NCBI GenBank assembly: GCA_041689615.1
Contig: JBDNFW010000014.1
Coordinates: 62,001-126,000, forward strand
Source of the DNA: UBA7359 sp041689615
Lineage (GTDB): Bacteria > Pseudomonadota > Gammaproteobacteria > Eutrophobiales > Eutrophobiaceae
Length of the DNA stretch: 64,000 bases
Reading direction: 5' to 3'
Shown: positions 1 through 7,495 of the stretch, in pieces
Layout: the number at the start of each line of letters is the position of its first letter
Numbering within the stretch: position 1 is the first letter of the stretch
The notes under the pieces: model-generated
The model's input: the letters and a program-made list of their open reading frames with translations, nothing else
What the model was told of the DNA's origin: nothing
The model's database searches: none
Program-made: the position numbers and the translations under genes

Positions 1-2
1 AT

Positions 3-509
3 TTTCTTATTTATATACAGCATGTTGTTTCTCACAAAATTAATTTTCTTTGGCGAGTACATCGTGTGCATCATTCCGATCTGGAATTTGATGTAACGAC
101 TGGCATTCGTTTTCATCCCATCGAAATTATTTTGTCGATGTTTTATAAATTATTAGCTGTGTATTTAATTGGGCCATTGGCATTCTCAATTATTTTGTAT
201 GAAATAATTTTGAATGCAGCAGCACTATTTGGGCATAGTAATATTTTACTTAATGCTAAGCTCGACCGTATTTTAAGAAAATTATTTGTCACACCGGATA
301 TGCATCGAATACATCATTCAGTGCTGAGAAAAGAAACGGACAGTAATTACGGCAATATCTTTTCAATTTGGGATAAAGTTTTTAAAACATATCGGCCTTT
401 GCCCGAAGCAGGGTATGATGGCATGGTGATCGGGCTTGATGAATTTCGTGATGCTTCATCTGGACAAGTACTACAATTATTAAAAAATCCATTTACAACG
501 GGTAGATAA
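3..509 (+). CDS. Sterol desaturase / fatty acid hydroxylase family protein, 5' truncated by window edge
   Basis: The reading frame is open back to base 3, so the gene starts outside the window; the GTG at 66 lies inside the conserved HRVHHSD motif and is not a real start. Two histidine clusters typical of the membrane di-iron hydroxylase superfamily are visible: HVVSH followed by WRVHRVHHSD near the left edge, and HRIHHS near base 310. Family members hydroxylate or desaturate lipids in the inner membrane, with hydrophobic helices between the clusters as seen here (a segment around bases 150-230). The substrate cannot be told from the sequence. The stop lies two bases before the ArsM-like gene, so the two are probably co-transcribed. 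Family assignment is firm; exact function is unknown. Confidence 0.85.
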   Translation, partial: FLIYIQHVVSHKINFLWRVHRVHHSDLEFDVTTGIRFHPIEIILSMFYKLLAVYLIGPLAFSIILYEIILNAAALFGHSNILLNAKLDRILRKLFVTPDMHRIHHSVLRKETDSNYGNIFSIWDKVFKTYRPLPEAGYDGMVIGLDEFRDASSGQVLQLLKNPFTTGR

Positions 510-511
510 CA

Positions 512-1630
512 ATGAATCAAGAAAATGCTGTTCTGGAAAGATATTCTGAGGGTGCAAATGAACGTCAGGAGGCACTGTGCTGCCCTGTCGATTATCAGAC
601 AGATTTATTAAAAATATTACCGGATGAAATTATTGAAAAAGATTACGGGTGTGGTGATCCATCGCGATATGTTCGGGAAGGTGATGTGGTGCTCGATCTG
701 GGAAGCGGTAGTGGAAAGATTTGTTATATGGCAGCGCAACTAGTTGGTGATAGCGGCAAGATCATTGGCGTTGATATGAACAATGACATGTTATTTCTTG
801 CGCGAAAATATCAGAAGGAGATGGCGGATAAAATTGGTAGTGATCGTGTTCAGTTTTTAAAAGGCAAGATACAGGATTTGGCATTGGATGTTGATGCTAT
901 GGAAGCATGCTTGAAATCAAATCCTGTAACAACAGCAGATGATTTATCAAAACTTGAAGGCTGGAAATTGAACCAATGTAAAGAAAGTCCACTAATAGCA
1001 GATAACTCAATTGATCTGGTTATTTCTAACTGTGTTTTAAATTTAGTCAGTGATGCTGAGAAGCAACAGTTAGTAAATGAAATATTTCGCGTGGTAAAAC
1101 CGGGTGGACGTATTGCCATTTCAGATATTATTAGTGATGAATTTATTCCTGAACATTTGAAAGCCGATAAAGATTTATGGAGCGGTTGTATCTCTGGTGC
1201 ATTTCAGGAGCAGGAGATATTGCAAATGTTCCATGAGGCCGGCTTTATTGCGGTATCCTACGATAAGTGGGCAGATGCTCCCTGGCAGGTGGTTGAAGGG
1301 ATTGAGTTTCGTTCTGCAACATTAACAGCGATTAAACGTGAGCAGACAGACTGTATAGATAAAGGACATGCAGTGATTTACCGCGGTCCGTATAGTTTTG
1401 TTATTGATGATGAAGGTCATGAATTTCCACGAGGTGAGAGAATGGCGGTGTGTGAACGTACATTTAATGTATTGAGTAATGAACCCTATAAAGATAATTT
1501 CATTGGTATCATTCCAGCGGTTGAAAAAGAGCCTAAAGTTTGGTGCGCACCAGCCGGTACAAAAAGACCTGCTGCAGAAACCAAAGGTGGCATGCATACT
1601 ATCAACACAGAAGGTTCTGCTTGTTGTTAA
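512..1630 (+). CDS. arsM: ArsM-type arsenite S-adenosylmethionine methyltransferase
   Basis: A 372-residue class I SAM methyltransferase. The SAM-binding motif VLDLGSGSGK is at about residues 60-69 and GVDM follows at about 86. The cysteines that ArsM enzymes use to bind trivalent arsenic are all recognisable: C23/C24 (ALCCPV), C47 (YGCGDP), C174 (SNCVLNL) and C226 (SGCISGA). The insert at residues 125-165 and the C-terminal domain resemble the longer ArsM form linked to arsenosugar synthesis. The protein ends in a Cys-Cys pair, also common in arsenic proteins. The family methylates As(III) stepwise in the cytoplasm. No ars operon or arsenosugar partner is in view; it sits between a desaturase-family gene and folD with very short gaps. 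The family is confident; arsenic as the natural substrate is inferred from the cysteines. Confidence 0.75.
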   Translation: MNQENAVLERYSEGANERQEALCCPVDYQTDLLKILPDEIIEKDYGCGDPSRYVREGDVVLDLGSGSGKICYMAAQLVGDSGKIIGVDMNNDMLFLARKYQKEMADKIGSDRVQFLKGKIQDLALDVDAMEACLKSNPVTTADDLSKLEGWKLNQCKESPLIADNSIDLVISNCVLNLVSDAEKQQLVNEIFRVVKPGGRIAISDIISDEFIPEHLKADKDLWSGCISGAFQEQEILQMFHEAGFIAVSYDKWADAPWQVVEGIEFRSATLTAIKREQTDCIDKGHAVIYRGPYSFVIDDEGHEFPRGERMAVCERTFNVLSNEPYKDNFIGIIPAVEKEPKVWCAPAGTKRPAAETKGGMHTINTEGSACC

Positions 1631-1648
1631 ACAAATAAAGGTGAAATC

Positions 1649-2515
1649 ATGACAGCAACAATAATAGATGGAAAAAAGATCTCTGAGATTGTCAGGGAAG
1701 AATGGAAAAAGCGCACTGATAGACTAAAAACAAAAGGAGTGCTTCCGGGTCTTGCTGTCATTATTGTTGGAGATAATCCGGCATCAAAACTTTATGTAAA
1801 TAATAAAATCAAAGCTTGCCATTATGTTGGCTTGCATTCCGAGGTACATGATCTTCCTGAAGATGTATCGGAAAAAATGTTGCTTAAATTAATTGAAGAA
1901 TTAAATCAGGCAAAAAAAATAAATGGAATACTGGTGCAACTGCCGTTACCAAAACACATTGATGAAAGTAAAGTTCTTGAAGCAATTAAGCAGGATAAAG
2001 ATGTTGATGGTTTTCATCTATACAATGTGGGTGCTTTAATGACAGGTAATACAGTGTTTCCACCTTGCACACCTTTTGGTGTGATGCGTATGTTAAGTTA
2101 TTGCGAAATTCCGATTTCTGGGCAAAATGCAGTTGTTGTCGGCAGGAGTAATATCGTCGGTAAACCGATGGCGATGTTGTTATTGCAAGAAGATGCAACA
2201 GTGACGATATGTACATCGAAAACGAAAGATCTGATTAGTCATACCAAGCAAGCAGATATATTAGTGGTTGCAACCGGGCGACCTGAAATGATTAAAGCTG
2301 AGCACGTTAAACAAGGTGCTGTGGTTATTGATGTTGGGATTAATCGGCGTGACGATGGAAAATTAGTAGGTGATGTTGATTTTGATGACGTTAAAGAAGT
2401 GGCCAGTTATATTACACCTGTTCCAGGAGGAGTCGGCCCTATGACGATTACTATGCTGGTCGCGAATACGGTTATGGCTGCAGAAAGGGACAGCGATCTT
2501 GTTCCAACAGATTGA
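1649..2515 (+). CDS. folD: Bifunctional methylenetetrahydrofolate dehydrogenase / methenyltetrahydrofolate cyclohydrolase, copy 1
   Basis: A 288-residue FolD of normal length. It interconverts 5,10-methylene-THF, methenyl-THF and 10-formyl-THF in the cytoplasm using NADP(H) or NAD(H). Visible motifs are YVNNKIKAC (catalytic lysine region, about residues 52-60), LVQLPLP, DKDVDGFH, the nucleotide-binding GRSNIVGKPMAMLL and the family signature PGGVGPMT near residue 270. It begins 18 bases after the arsM-like stop, so it probably shares that transcript, and a hairpin terminator follows. A second, clearly paralogous FolD lies 4 kb downstream. Which copy serves housekeeping folate metabolism cannot be told from the window, although this one is not preceded by a sigma-54 element. 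Confidence 0.95.
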   Translation: MTATIIDGKKISEIVREEWKKRTDRLKTKGVLPGLAVIIVGDNPASKLYVNNKIKACHYVGLHSEVHDLPEDVSEKMLLKLIEELNQAKKINGILVQLPLPKHIDESKVLEAIKQDKDVDGFHLYNVGALMTGNTVFPPCTPFGVMRMLSYCEIPISGQNAVVVGRSNIVGKPMAMLLLQEDATVTICTSKTKDLISHTKQADILVVATGRPEMIKAEHVKQGAVVIDVGINRRDDGKLVGDVDFDDVKEVASYITPVPGGVGPMTITMLVANTVMAAERDSDLVPTD

Positions 2516-2545
2516 TCTTTTCGTGTTTTTTCAGATTTAGTCAAC

Positions 2546-2580
2546 AATGTAGTTAGTACAATAGTACTGACTACATTTTT
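2546..2580 (+). terminator. Rho-independent terminator after folD copy 1
   Basis: A 14-bp stem with one G-T pair (arms 2546-2559 and 2564-2577), loop AATA, running into a T-tract. It closes the desaturase-arsM-folD unit. The remaining bases up to 2810 hold no ORF or RNA gene that I can recognise and presumably contain the promoter of the regulator gene. Confidence 0.8.
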
Positions 2581-2810
2581 GCTACCTGTCGATGCTTATC
2601 AGTTCTTAATTACATCTATATTGATTAATGCTTATCTAATTATGAGTTTCATATTAGTAATCAAAGAACTCTAGAGTGAGATTAAATCATTGGATTGATA
2701 TATTATTTATATAATGTTCAATTCTGACTTTAATTATTTATAGTTTGGAGGGGACTGCGGGTTAATTCGAAATTGAATATATGTAGTTAATTTATCTCTG
2801 GATTTAATAA

Positions 2811-4181
2811 ATGAGAACAATAACGAAGCCAGATGGGAAAAAGGCATTTTCTATCCTGATAGTCGATGATGAACCAGGGATACAGGAATTCCTTAAACGT
2901 GCCTTAACAAAAGTTTATGGCCTTGTCGAAGTTGCATCCTCCGCTGAAGAAGCAGAAAAACTGAGAACAGAGAATCATTTTGATTTGTTAATCATTGATA
3001 TCTGTTTGCCCGGTTTATCCGGTGTTGATTGGTTAAAATCAATATCTGATCAACATTGCCAATCAGATTTCATATTCATGACCGCATTTTCTAATATTGA
3101 TAATGCTATTGAGGCACTGCGCATAGGAGCCTTCGACTTCATATTAAAGCCATTTAGATTAGAAGAAATGATTGCTTCTGTTGATCGTTGTTTAGATCGA
3201 CGTCGTCTGGAGCGAGAAAATTTTGTTTTAAGACGACAAGTTGATGAGCTTTATTCTTTTGAAGGAATGATCGGTAGTAGCGCATTAGTACAGGAAATGT
3301 GTCGGTTGATTAAACGTGTTGCGCCTACACCGTCCCTTGTATTAATTGATGGCGAATCAGGTACAGGGAAAGAATTAGTGGCTAACGCTATTCACAAAGA
3401 GAGCAAATGTAAAGGACCATTTGTGCCGGTGAATTGCGGTGCTATTGCACCAGAGTTAATTGAATCCGAATTTTTTGGACATAAGAAAGGTGCTTTTACT
3501 GGAGCAGGGCAGGCACGTGAAGGACTTTTCTCCTACGCAGATGGCGGGACTTTGTTTCTCGATGAAATTGGCGAGATGCCACTAGTTATGCAAGCTAAAT
3601 TTTTACGCGTAATAGAGGAGCAGTCCATACGACCTATTGGCAGTGAACGTGAGATGCCAGTTAATGTACGCATAGTAGCGGCAACTAATCGTAATTTAAA
3701 ACAAGATGTAGTAGATGGTAAGTTCAGAGAAGATTTGTATTATCGACTTAATGTAATGACGTTACATGTTCCACCATTACGAGATAGAAAGCAGGATATT
3801 GTTGCATTGGTGCAATACTATTCGACAGAACTATCAAAACAATTATCGTTACCTGAAATCCCATTTAGTCATAAAGATATACAGCAATTGGAAGGGTATG
3901 ACTGGCCTGGAAATGTTAGAGAGCTAAAAAATCTAATAGAACGCTGTTTGTTAGTCGGTAGATTACCTAATGAAATGTTGGCTCTTAGTATTAATGGTGA
4001 TGCGCAAGATGTTGGTTATCCTGATTCATGGCCACTTGAAAAGGTTGAGCAAGAGCATATCTTGAAGGTTCTGGATAATATGGAAGGCAATAAAACGCAA
4101 GCATCTAAGTTATTAGGTGTATCTCGTAAAACACTGGACAGAAAATTCCAGGCATGGAATCAAGAACAGCTTGATGATTAA
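2811..4181 (+). CDS. Sigma-54-dependent response regulator, NtrC family
   Basis: A 456-residue activator with the classic three-part layout. The receiver domain spans about residues 13-125, with acidic pair D19/D20, phospho-acceptor D63 and K113. The AAA+ domain spans about 152-390, with Walker A GESGTGKE at 181-188, the sigma-54-contacting GAFTGA at 227-232 and Walker B FLDEIGEM. A Fis-type helix-turn-helix sits at about 420-450. Such proteins drive ATP-dependent open-complex formation at sigma-54 promoters when phosphorylated. The next gene is its sensor kinase and overlaps it by 8 bases, a translationally coupled pair. Two candidate sigma-54 promoters lie downstream at 6460 and 9314, so the folD2-fdh unit and the transporter are its likely targets (inference). 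Confidence 0.92.
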   Translation: MRTITKPDGKKAFSILIVDDEPGIQEFLKRALTKVYGLVEVASSAEEAEKLRTENHFDLLIIDICLPGLSGVDWLKSISDQHCQSDFIFMTAFSNIDNAIEALRIGAFDFILKPFRLEEMIASVDRCLDRRRLERENFVLRRQVDELYSFEGMIGSSALVQEMCRLIKRVAPTPSLVLIDGESGTGKELVANAIHKESKCKGPFVPVNCGAIAPELIESEFFGHKKGAFTGAGQAREGLFSYADGGTLFLDEIGEMPLVMQAKFLRVIEEQSIRPIGSEREMPVNVRIVAATNRNLKQDVVDGKFREDLYYRLNVMTLHVPPLRDRKQDIVALVQYYSTELSKQLSLPEIPFSHKDIQQLEGYDWPGNVRELKNLIERCLLVGRLPNEMLALSINGDAQDVGYPDSWPLEKVEQEHILKVLDNMEGNKTQASKLLGVSRKTLDRKFQAWNQEQLDD

Positions 4182-6249
4182 GAAGCTACACGTTTTTGTA
4201 ACGAGCAGTCTTAAGTATAAGTTGTTAGCACTGGTGTTGATCCCGGTGATGTTAATAATGATCGCTGTTATTACTATGGCTTATTTTTGGGTTAACGAAG
4301 TAAGTTATCGACAGTTATTATTGAAAGTAAATACAGATCTAAATATTGCACACGAAGCTTTTATCGATACTCAAAACAAATACCTTTCCGAGTTAGTTCT
4401 ACTGGCCGAGTCTTATCAATTTCGAGCTTCCATGGAATTAGAAACTACTCAATCTCAAGAAAATCTCAAAATGAGATCGTTAATTGAATCTTTACAAAAA
4501 GAAAAAGGTTTTGATTATGTTGAACTGATTAATATTGATGGTTGTGATTATTGGGATAACAGCATATGTAATATCAAGAAAGGCCCACTGTTTGAAAAAG
4601 CTGTTAAGGAAACACCTGCAACAGGTGTTGAGATATTTTCTTCAACTGAACTAAGAAAGATTAGTCCGGGCTTAGTGGCCAAAGCATATTTACCTGTTAT
4701 AAGGACGCCACGAGAACATCCATCAGAAGTCATCACCGAAGCAAGGGGAATGGTCTTACTAAGTTATTACCCCATTATTGATTTGGAAGATCCTGATAAC
4801 AATATAAAAGCAATTCTAACTGGCGGTGTATTGCTTAATAAAAACTTTGAAGTTGTTGATACGCTCCGTGATCTTGTTTACAGCAAAGGCAGTCTGGCCG
4901 AAGGCGGACTTGGTACCGTCACAATTTTTCTTGAAGATGTTCGTATCAGTACGAATGTTCCCGGTCAGTTACCGAAACAACGTGCTCTAGGAACAAGGGT
5001 TTCAGAAGAAGTTCGAGAAAAAGTGCTTACACAAGGTGTGAAATGGGTTGACCGCGCTTTTGTGGTAAGTGAGTGGTATATCTCAGCTTATGAACCAATT
5101 ATAGACGTTTATGGAAATCGTGTTGGTATGCTCTACACTGGTTTTTTGGAAACGCCATTCAGAGACACTTATTTTACAGGCTTAACGGTTTTGTTGTTGA
5201 TGTTTACGGTAGTGATAATTTTTGCAGTCTTATTAGCGGTATTAGGTGCAAAGTCTATTTATAAGCCAATAGGCGCAATAGCAAGAGTGGTTGATAATAT
5301 TCGCCATGGTGATGAAGTACGTATAGGCAAACTTGAGTCTGAAGATGAATTAGCCAGACTGGCCAAACAATTTGATGACATGCTTGACAAATTACAAGAG
5401 CAACGAATGCAAATTCAAAGTGCAGCAGATCAATTAGAAATTAAGGTTGAAGATCGTACTCGTCAATTGCAAAGTCAAAAACTTGATTTGCAACACAATA
5501 TAAATTTACTTAAGCAGACACGTGAACGATTAATAGGAAGTGAAAAGTTAGCTGCAATTGGCGAGTTGACGGCAGGCATTGCACATGAAATTAATAACCC
5601 TACAGCTGTAATACTGGGCAATATGGATTTATTAATTCAAGAACTTGGAAGTGAAGGAGATATTGTTAAACAAGAAACAGATTTAATTATTCAGCAAGTT
5701 TATAGAATACGGTCAATCATTAATAATCTATTGCATTATTCTCGTCCTGCTGACTACCAGACATTATGGTCTGATGTAAATATTAACGATGTTATTAAAG
5801 ATACCATGGTTCTAATACATCATGATTTAGATCAACGTAATATAAAAATGAATTTCGACCTTAAAGCAACAAAAAATATTTGTGGGAACCACCAGCAATT
5901 TCAACAGGTATTAATTAATCTGATTGTTAATGCGATACATGCGCTTGATACGGATGGAAAAATTACAATTCGTACTCGAAACTGGCGTGAGGAAGGAGTG
6001 TTAATGGTGGTTCGTGATACGGGTTGCGGAATAAGTCCTGAAATAATGCCAAGAATTTTTGATCCATTCTATACTCAAACAAAAAGTGGAACGGGTCTTG
6101 GTCTTTATGTTACAAGTGGAATTTTAAACCACTTTGGTGCTGAAATCATGGTGCGTTCACGTGTTGGCATAGGCAGTAGTTTCTTTATCTGGTTTTACAG
6201 CGAACTATCACAGCAGCTTAAAAATGATGTTATGAAAAATATCATTTAA
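4174..6249 (+). CDS. Cache-domain sensor histidine kinase, partner of the upstream sigma-54 regulator
   Basis: The start is taken at the ATG at 4174 (MIKKLH), which overlaps the regulator's stop by 8 bases; an in-frame ATG further upstream would read inside the regulator's helix-turn-helix. Of the 691 residues, a membrane helix near 18-38 is followed by a large periplasmic cache-type sensor region (about 40-330), a second helix (about 333-360), HAMP, a short coiled coil, and HisKA with GIAHEINNP (phospho-acceptor H471). The C-terminal ATPase domain has NLIVNAIHAL, DTGCGI and GTGLGLY. It should autophosphorylate in response to a periplasmic small ligand. Ligand identity is not visible; the neighbouring formate and alcohol genes suggest a C1 compound or carboxylate (inference). 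Confidence 0.9.
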   Translation: MIKKLHVFVTSSLKYKLLALVLIPVMLIMIAVITMAYFWVNEVSYRQLLLKVNTDLNIAHEAFIDTQNKYLSELVLLAESYQFRASMELETTQSQENLKMRSLIESLQKEKGFDYVELINIDGCDYWDNSICNIKKGPLFEKAVKETPATGVEIFSSTELRKISPGLVAKAYLPVIRTPREHPSEVITEARGMVLLSYYPIIDLEDPDNNIKAILTGGVLLNKNFEVVDTLRDLVYSKGSLAEGGLGTVTIFLEDVRISTNVPGQLPKQRALGTRVSEEVREKVLTQGVKWVDRAFVVSEWYISAYEPIIDVYGNRVGMLYTGFLETPFRDTYFTGLTVLLLMFTVVIIFAVLLAVLGAKSIYKPIGAIARVVDNIRHGDEVRIGKLESEDELARLAKQFDDMLDKLQEQRMQIQSAADQLEIKVEDRTRQLQSQKLDLQHNINLLKQTRERLIGSEKLAAIGELTAGIAHEINNPTAVILGNMDLLIQELGSEGDIVKQETDLIIQQVYRIRSIINNLLHYSRPADYQTLWSDVNINDVIKDTMVLIHHDLDQRNIKMNFDLKATKNICGNHQQFQQVLINLIVNAIHALDTDGKITIRTRNWREEGVLMVVRDTGCGISPEIMPRIFDPFYTQTKSGTGLGLYVTSGILNHFGAEIMVRSRVGIGSSFFIWFYSELSQQLKNDVMKNII

Positions 6250-6399
6250 GTAAATTTAAAAGATTGTTAACTCCCTACTAAATTTTCCAAGCAAGTTTTT
6301 AATTTCTTCAATACAAATTACATCGACTTACTGTGTAGGGATTATATGACACGATAGTCAGGTCATAATGTCACACTGAACTCTTCTAAACGAGTCAAT

Positions 6400-6413
6400 T
6401 TGTCCAATGACAA
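6400..6413. promoter_or_regulatory. Candidate upstream activator site
   Basis: A short inverted repeat, TTGTC-CAAT-GACAA. It lies about 75-85 bases before the start point predicted from the sigma-54 element at 6460, a normal distance for an NtrC-type enhancer. No second matching copy was found, so this is tentative. Confidence 0.25.
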
Positions 6414-6459
6414 TTATATTTAATTGCTGTTTCCTTAATAAAAACACCTTTATCTGATA

Positions 6460-6475
6460 TGGAACAGTAATTGCC
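6460..6475 (+). promoter_or_regulatory. Candidate sigma-54 (-24/-12) promoter for folD2-fdh
   Basis: The sequence TGGAACAGTAATTGCC has the invariant GG-N10-GC arrangement and the TTGC of the sigma-54 consensus. It predicts transcription from about base 6486, giving a leader of roughly 120 bases. It shares most positions with a second element at 9314-9329, and the nearest regulator gene encodes a sigma-54 activator. Confidence 0.6.
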
Positions 6476-6548
6476 TTAGCAGAATATCATTTTGATATTT
6501 AATTATAATATTTATCTGCAAAATGGTTTTATAGTTTTCCTCCCCTCA

Positions 6549-6583
6549 ATACCTCCTCCTTACATTGACAGAGGAGGAGGTAT
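6549..6583 (+). promoter_or_regulatory. Perfect 12-bp hairpin carrying Shine-Dalgarno-like sequence in the folD2 leader
   Basis: The arms ATACCTCCTCCT (6549-6560) and AGGAGGAGGTAT (6572-6583) are exact inverted repeats with an 11-base loop. The right arm is an extreme Shine-Dalgarno sequence but ends 21 bases before the ATG at 6605. A second, better-spaced AGGA at 6591-6594 probably serves that start. The hairpin could sequester ribosomes or stabilise the mRNA. There is no T-run, so it is not a normal terminator. Confidence 0.5.
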
Positions 6584-6604
6584 ACTTAACAGGAAATATT
6601 AACA

Positions 6605-7486
6605 ATGACAGCAAAATTAATTGATGGAAATAAAATAGCAAAGCAAGTGCGTAATGTATGGAAATCGCGTGTCAATAAGTTAAAACGACAAGGTGTGTTT
6701 CCTGGGCTAGCAGTAATTATTGTTGGAGATGATCCAGCGTCAAAAGTGTATGTGAATAATAAGATTAAGGCTTGTGAAGAAGTAGGCTTGTATTCAGAAG
6801 CGTATAGATTAGATGCTGAAGTAAGTGAACGATCGCTATTAAATAAAATTCAAGAATTAAATGATGATACTGACATTCACGGTATTTTGGTTCAACTACC
6901 ATTACCAGATCATATTGATGAAAAAAAGGTTCTAGAGAAAATCTCTGTTGATAAAGATGTTGATGGTTTTCATTTATATAATGTAGGTGCATTAGTTACG
7001 GGCAATATGATTTTTCCGCCTTGTACTCCTTATGGTGTTCAATATTTATTGGAAACTCTTAATGTACCTGTTGAAGGTCAACATGCTGTTGTAGTTGGTA
7101 GAAGCAATATCGTTGGAAAACCGATGGCCATGTTGTTATTGCACATGAATGCTACAGTGAGTATATGCACATCGAAAACTAAAAACCTAAAAGATATTAC
7201 CAAACAGGCAGACATTCTAATAGTCGCTACGGGAAGGCCAAAAATGATTACGGCGGGGATGGTTAAAAAAGATGCTGTAGTGATTGATGTCGGTATCAAT
7301 CGACTTGACGATGGTCGCTTAGTTGGCGATGTTGATTTTGATGCTGTTTCTAAGAAGGCAAGTTTAATCACGCCTGTTCCTGGTGGTGTTGGTCCAATGA
7401 CAATAACGATGCTAATCGTCAATACAATAAGAGCGGCTGAACGTACTGAAACAGTAAATAAAGGTCGTATTGTTATTGGGCGATAA
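6605..7486 (+). CDS. folD: Bifunctional methylenetetrahydrofolate dehydrogenase / cyclohydrolase, copy 2
   Basis: A 293-residue paralogue of the FolD at 1649, with the same landmarks: YVNNKIKAC with catalytic lysine, LVQLPLP, DKDVDGFH, GRSNIVGKPMAMLL and PGGVGPMT. It would oxidise methylene-THF to 10-formyl-THF, or run in reverse. Unlike copy 1 it has its own leader with a sigma-54-type promoter and a hairpin. It is followed after nine bases by the formate dehydrogenase subunit, suggesting that this copy is the regulated one, tied to formaldehyde or formate oxidation (inference). The C-terminus is extended by a few basic residues. The enzyme assignment is firm. Confidence 0.95.
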   Translation: MTAKLIDGNKIAKQVRNVWKSRVNKLKRQGVFPGLAVIIVGDDPASKVYVNNKIKACEEVGLYSEAYRLDAEVSERSLLNKIQELNDDTDIHGILVQLPLPDHIDEKKVLEKISVDKDVDGFHLYNVGALVTGNMIFPPCTPYGVQYLLETLNVPVEGQHAVVVGRSNIVGKPMAMLLLHMNATVSICTSKTKNLKDITKQADILIVATGRPKMITAGMVKKDAVVIDVGINRLDDGRLVGDVDFDAVSKKASLITPVPGGVGPMTITMLIVNTIRAAERTETVNKGRIVIGR

Positions 7487-7495
7487 GAGAATAGT

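Larger units (their letters stand above)
6250..6604 (+). other. Intergenic control region of the folD2-fdh unit
   Basis: No gene of convincing length lies in these 355 bases. They contain, in order, a small inverted repeat that could be an activator site (6400-6413), a sigma-54-type promoter (6460-6475) and a perfect hairpin in the presumed leader (6549-6583). A TGAC...GTCA-rich stretch around 6345-6375 may be another activator site. Confidence 0.5.

Noticed and set aside
66..509. GTG at 66 as a gene start
   Set aside because: It lies inside the conserved HRVHHSD motif and the frame is open to the window edge.
7078..7422. Long minus-strand frame inside folD copy 2
   Set aside because: Shadow of a firmly identified gene; no independent motif.
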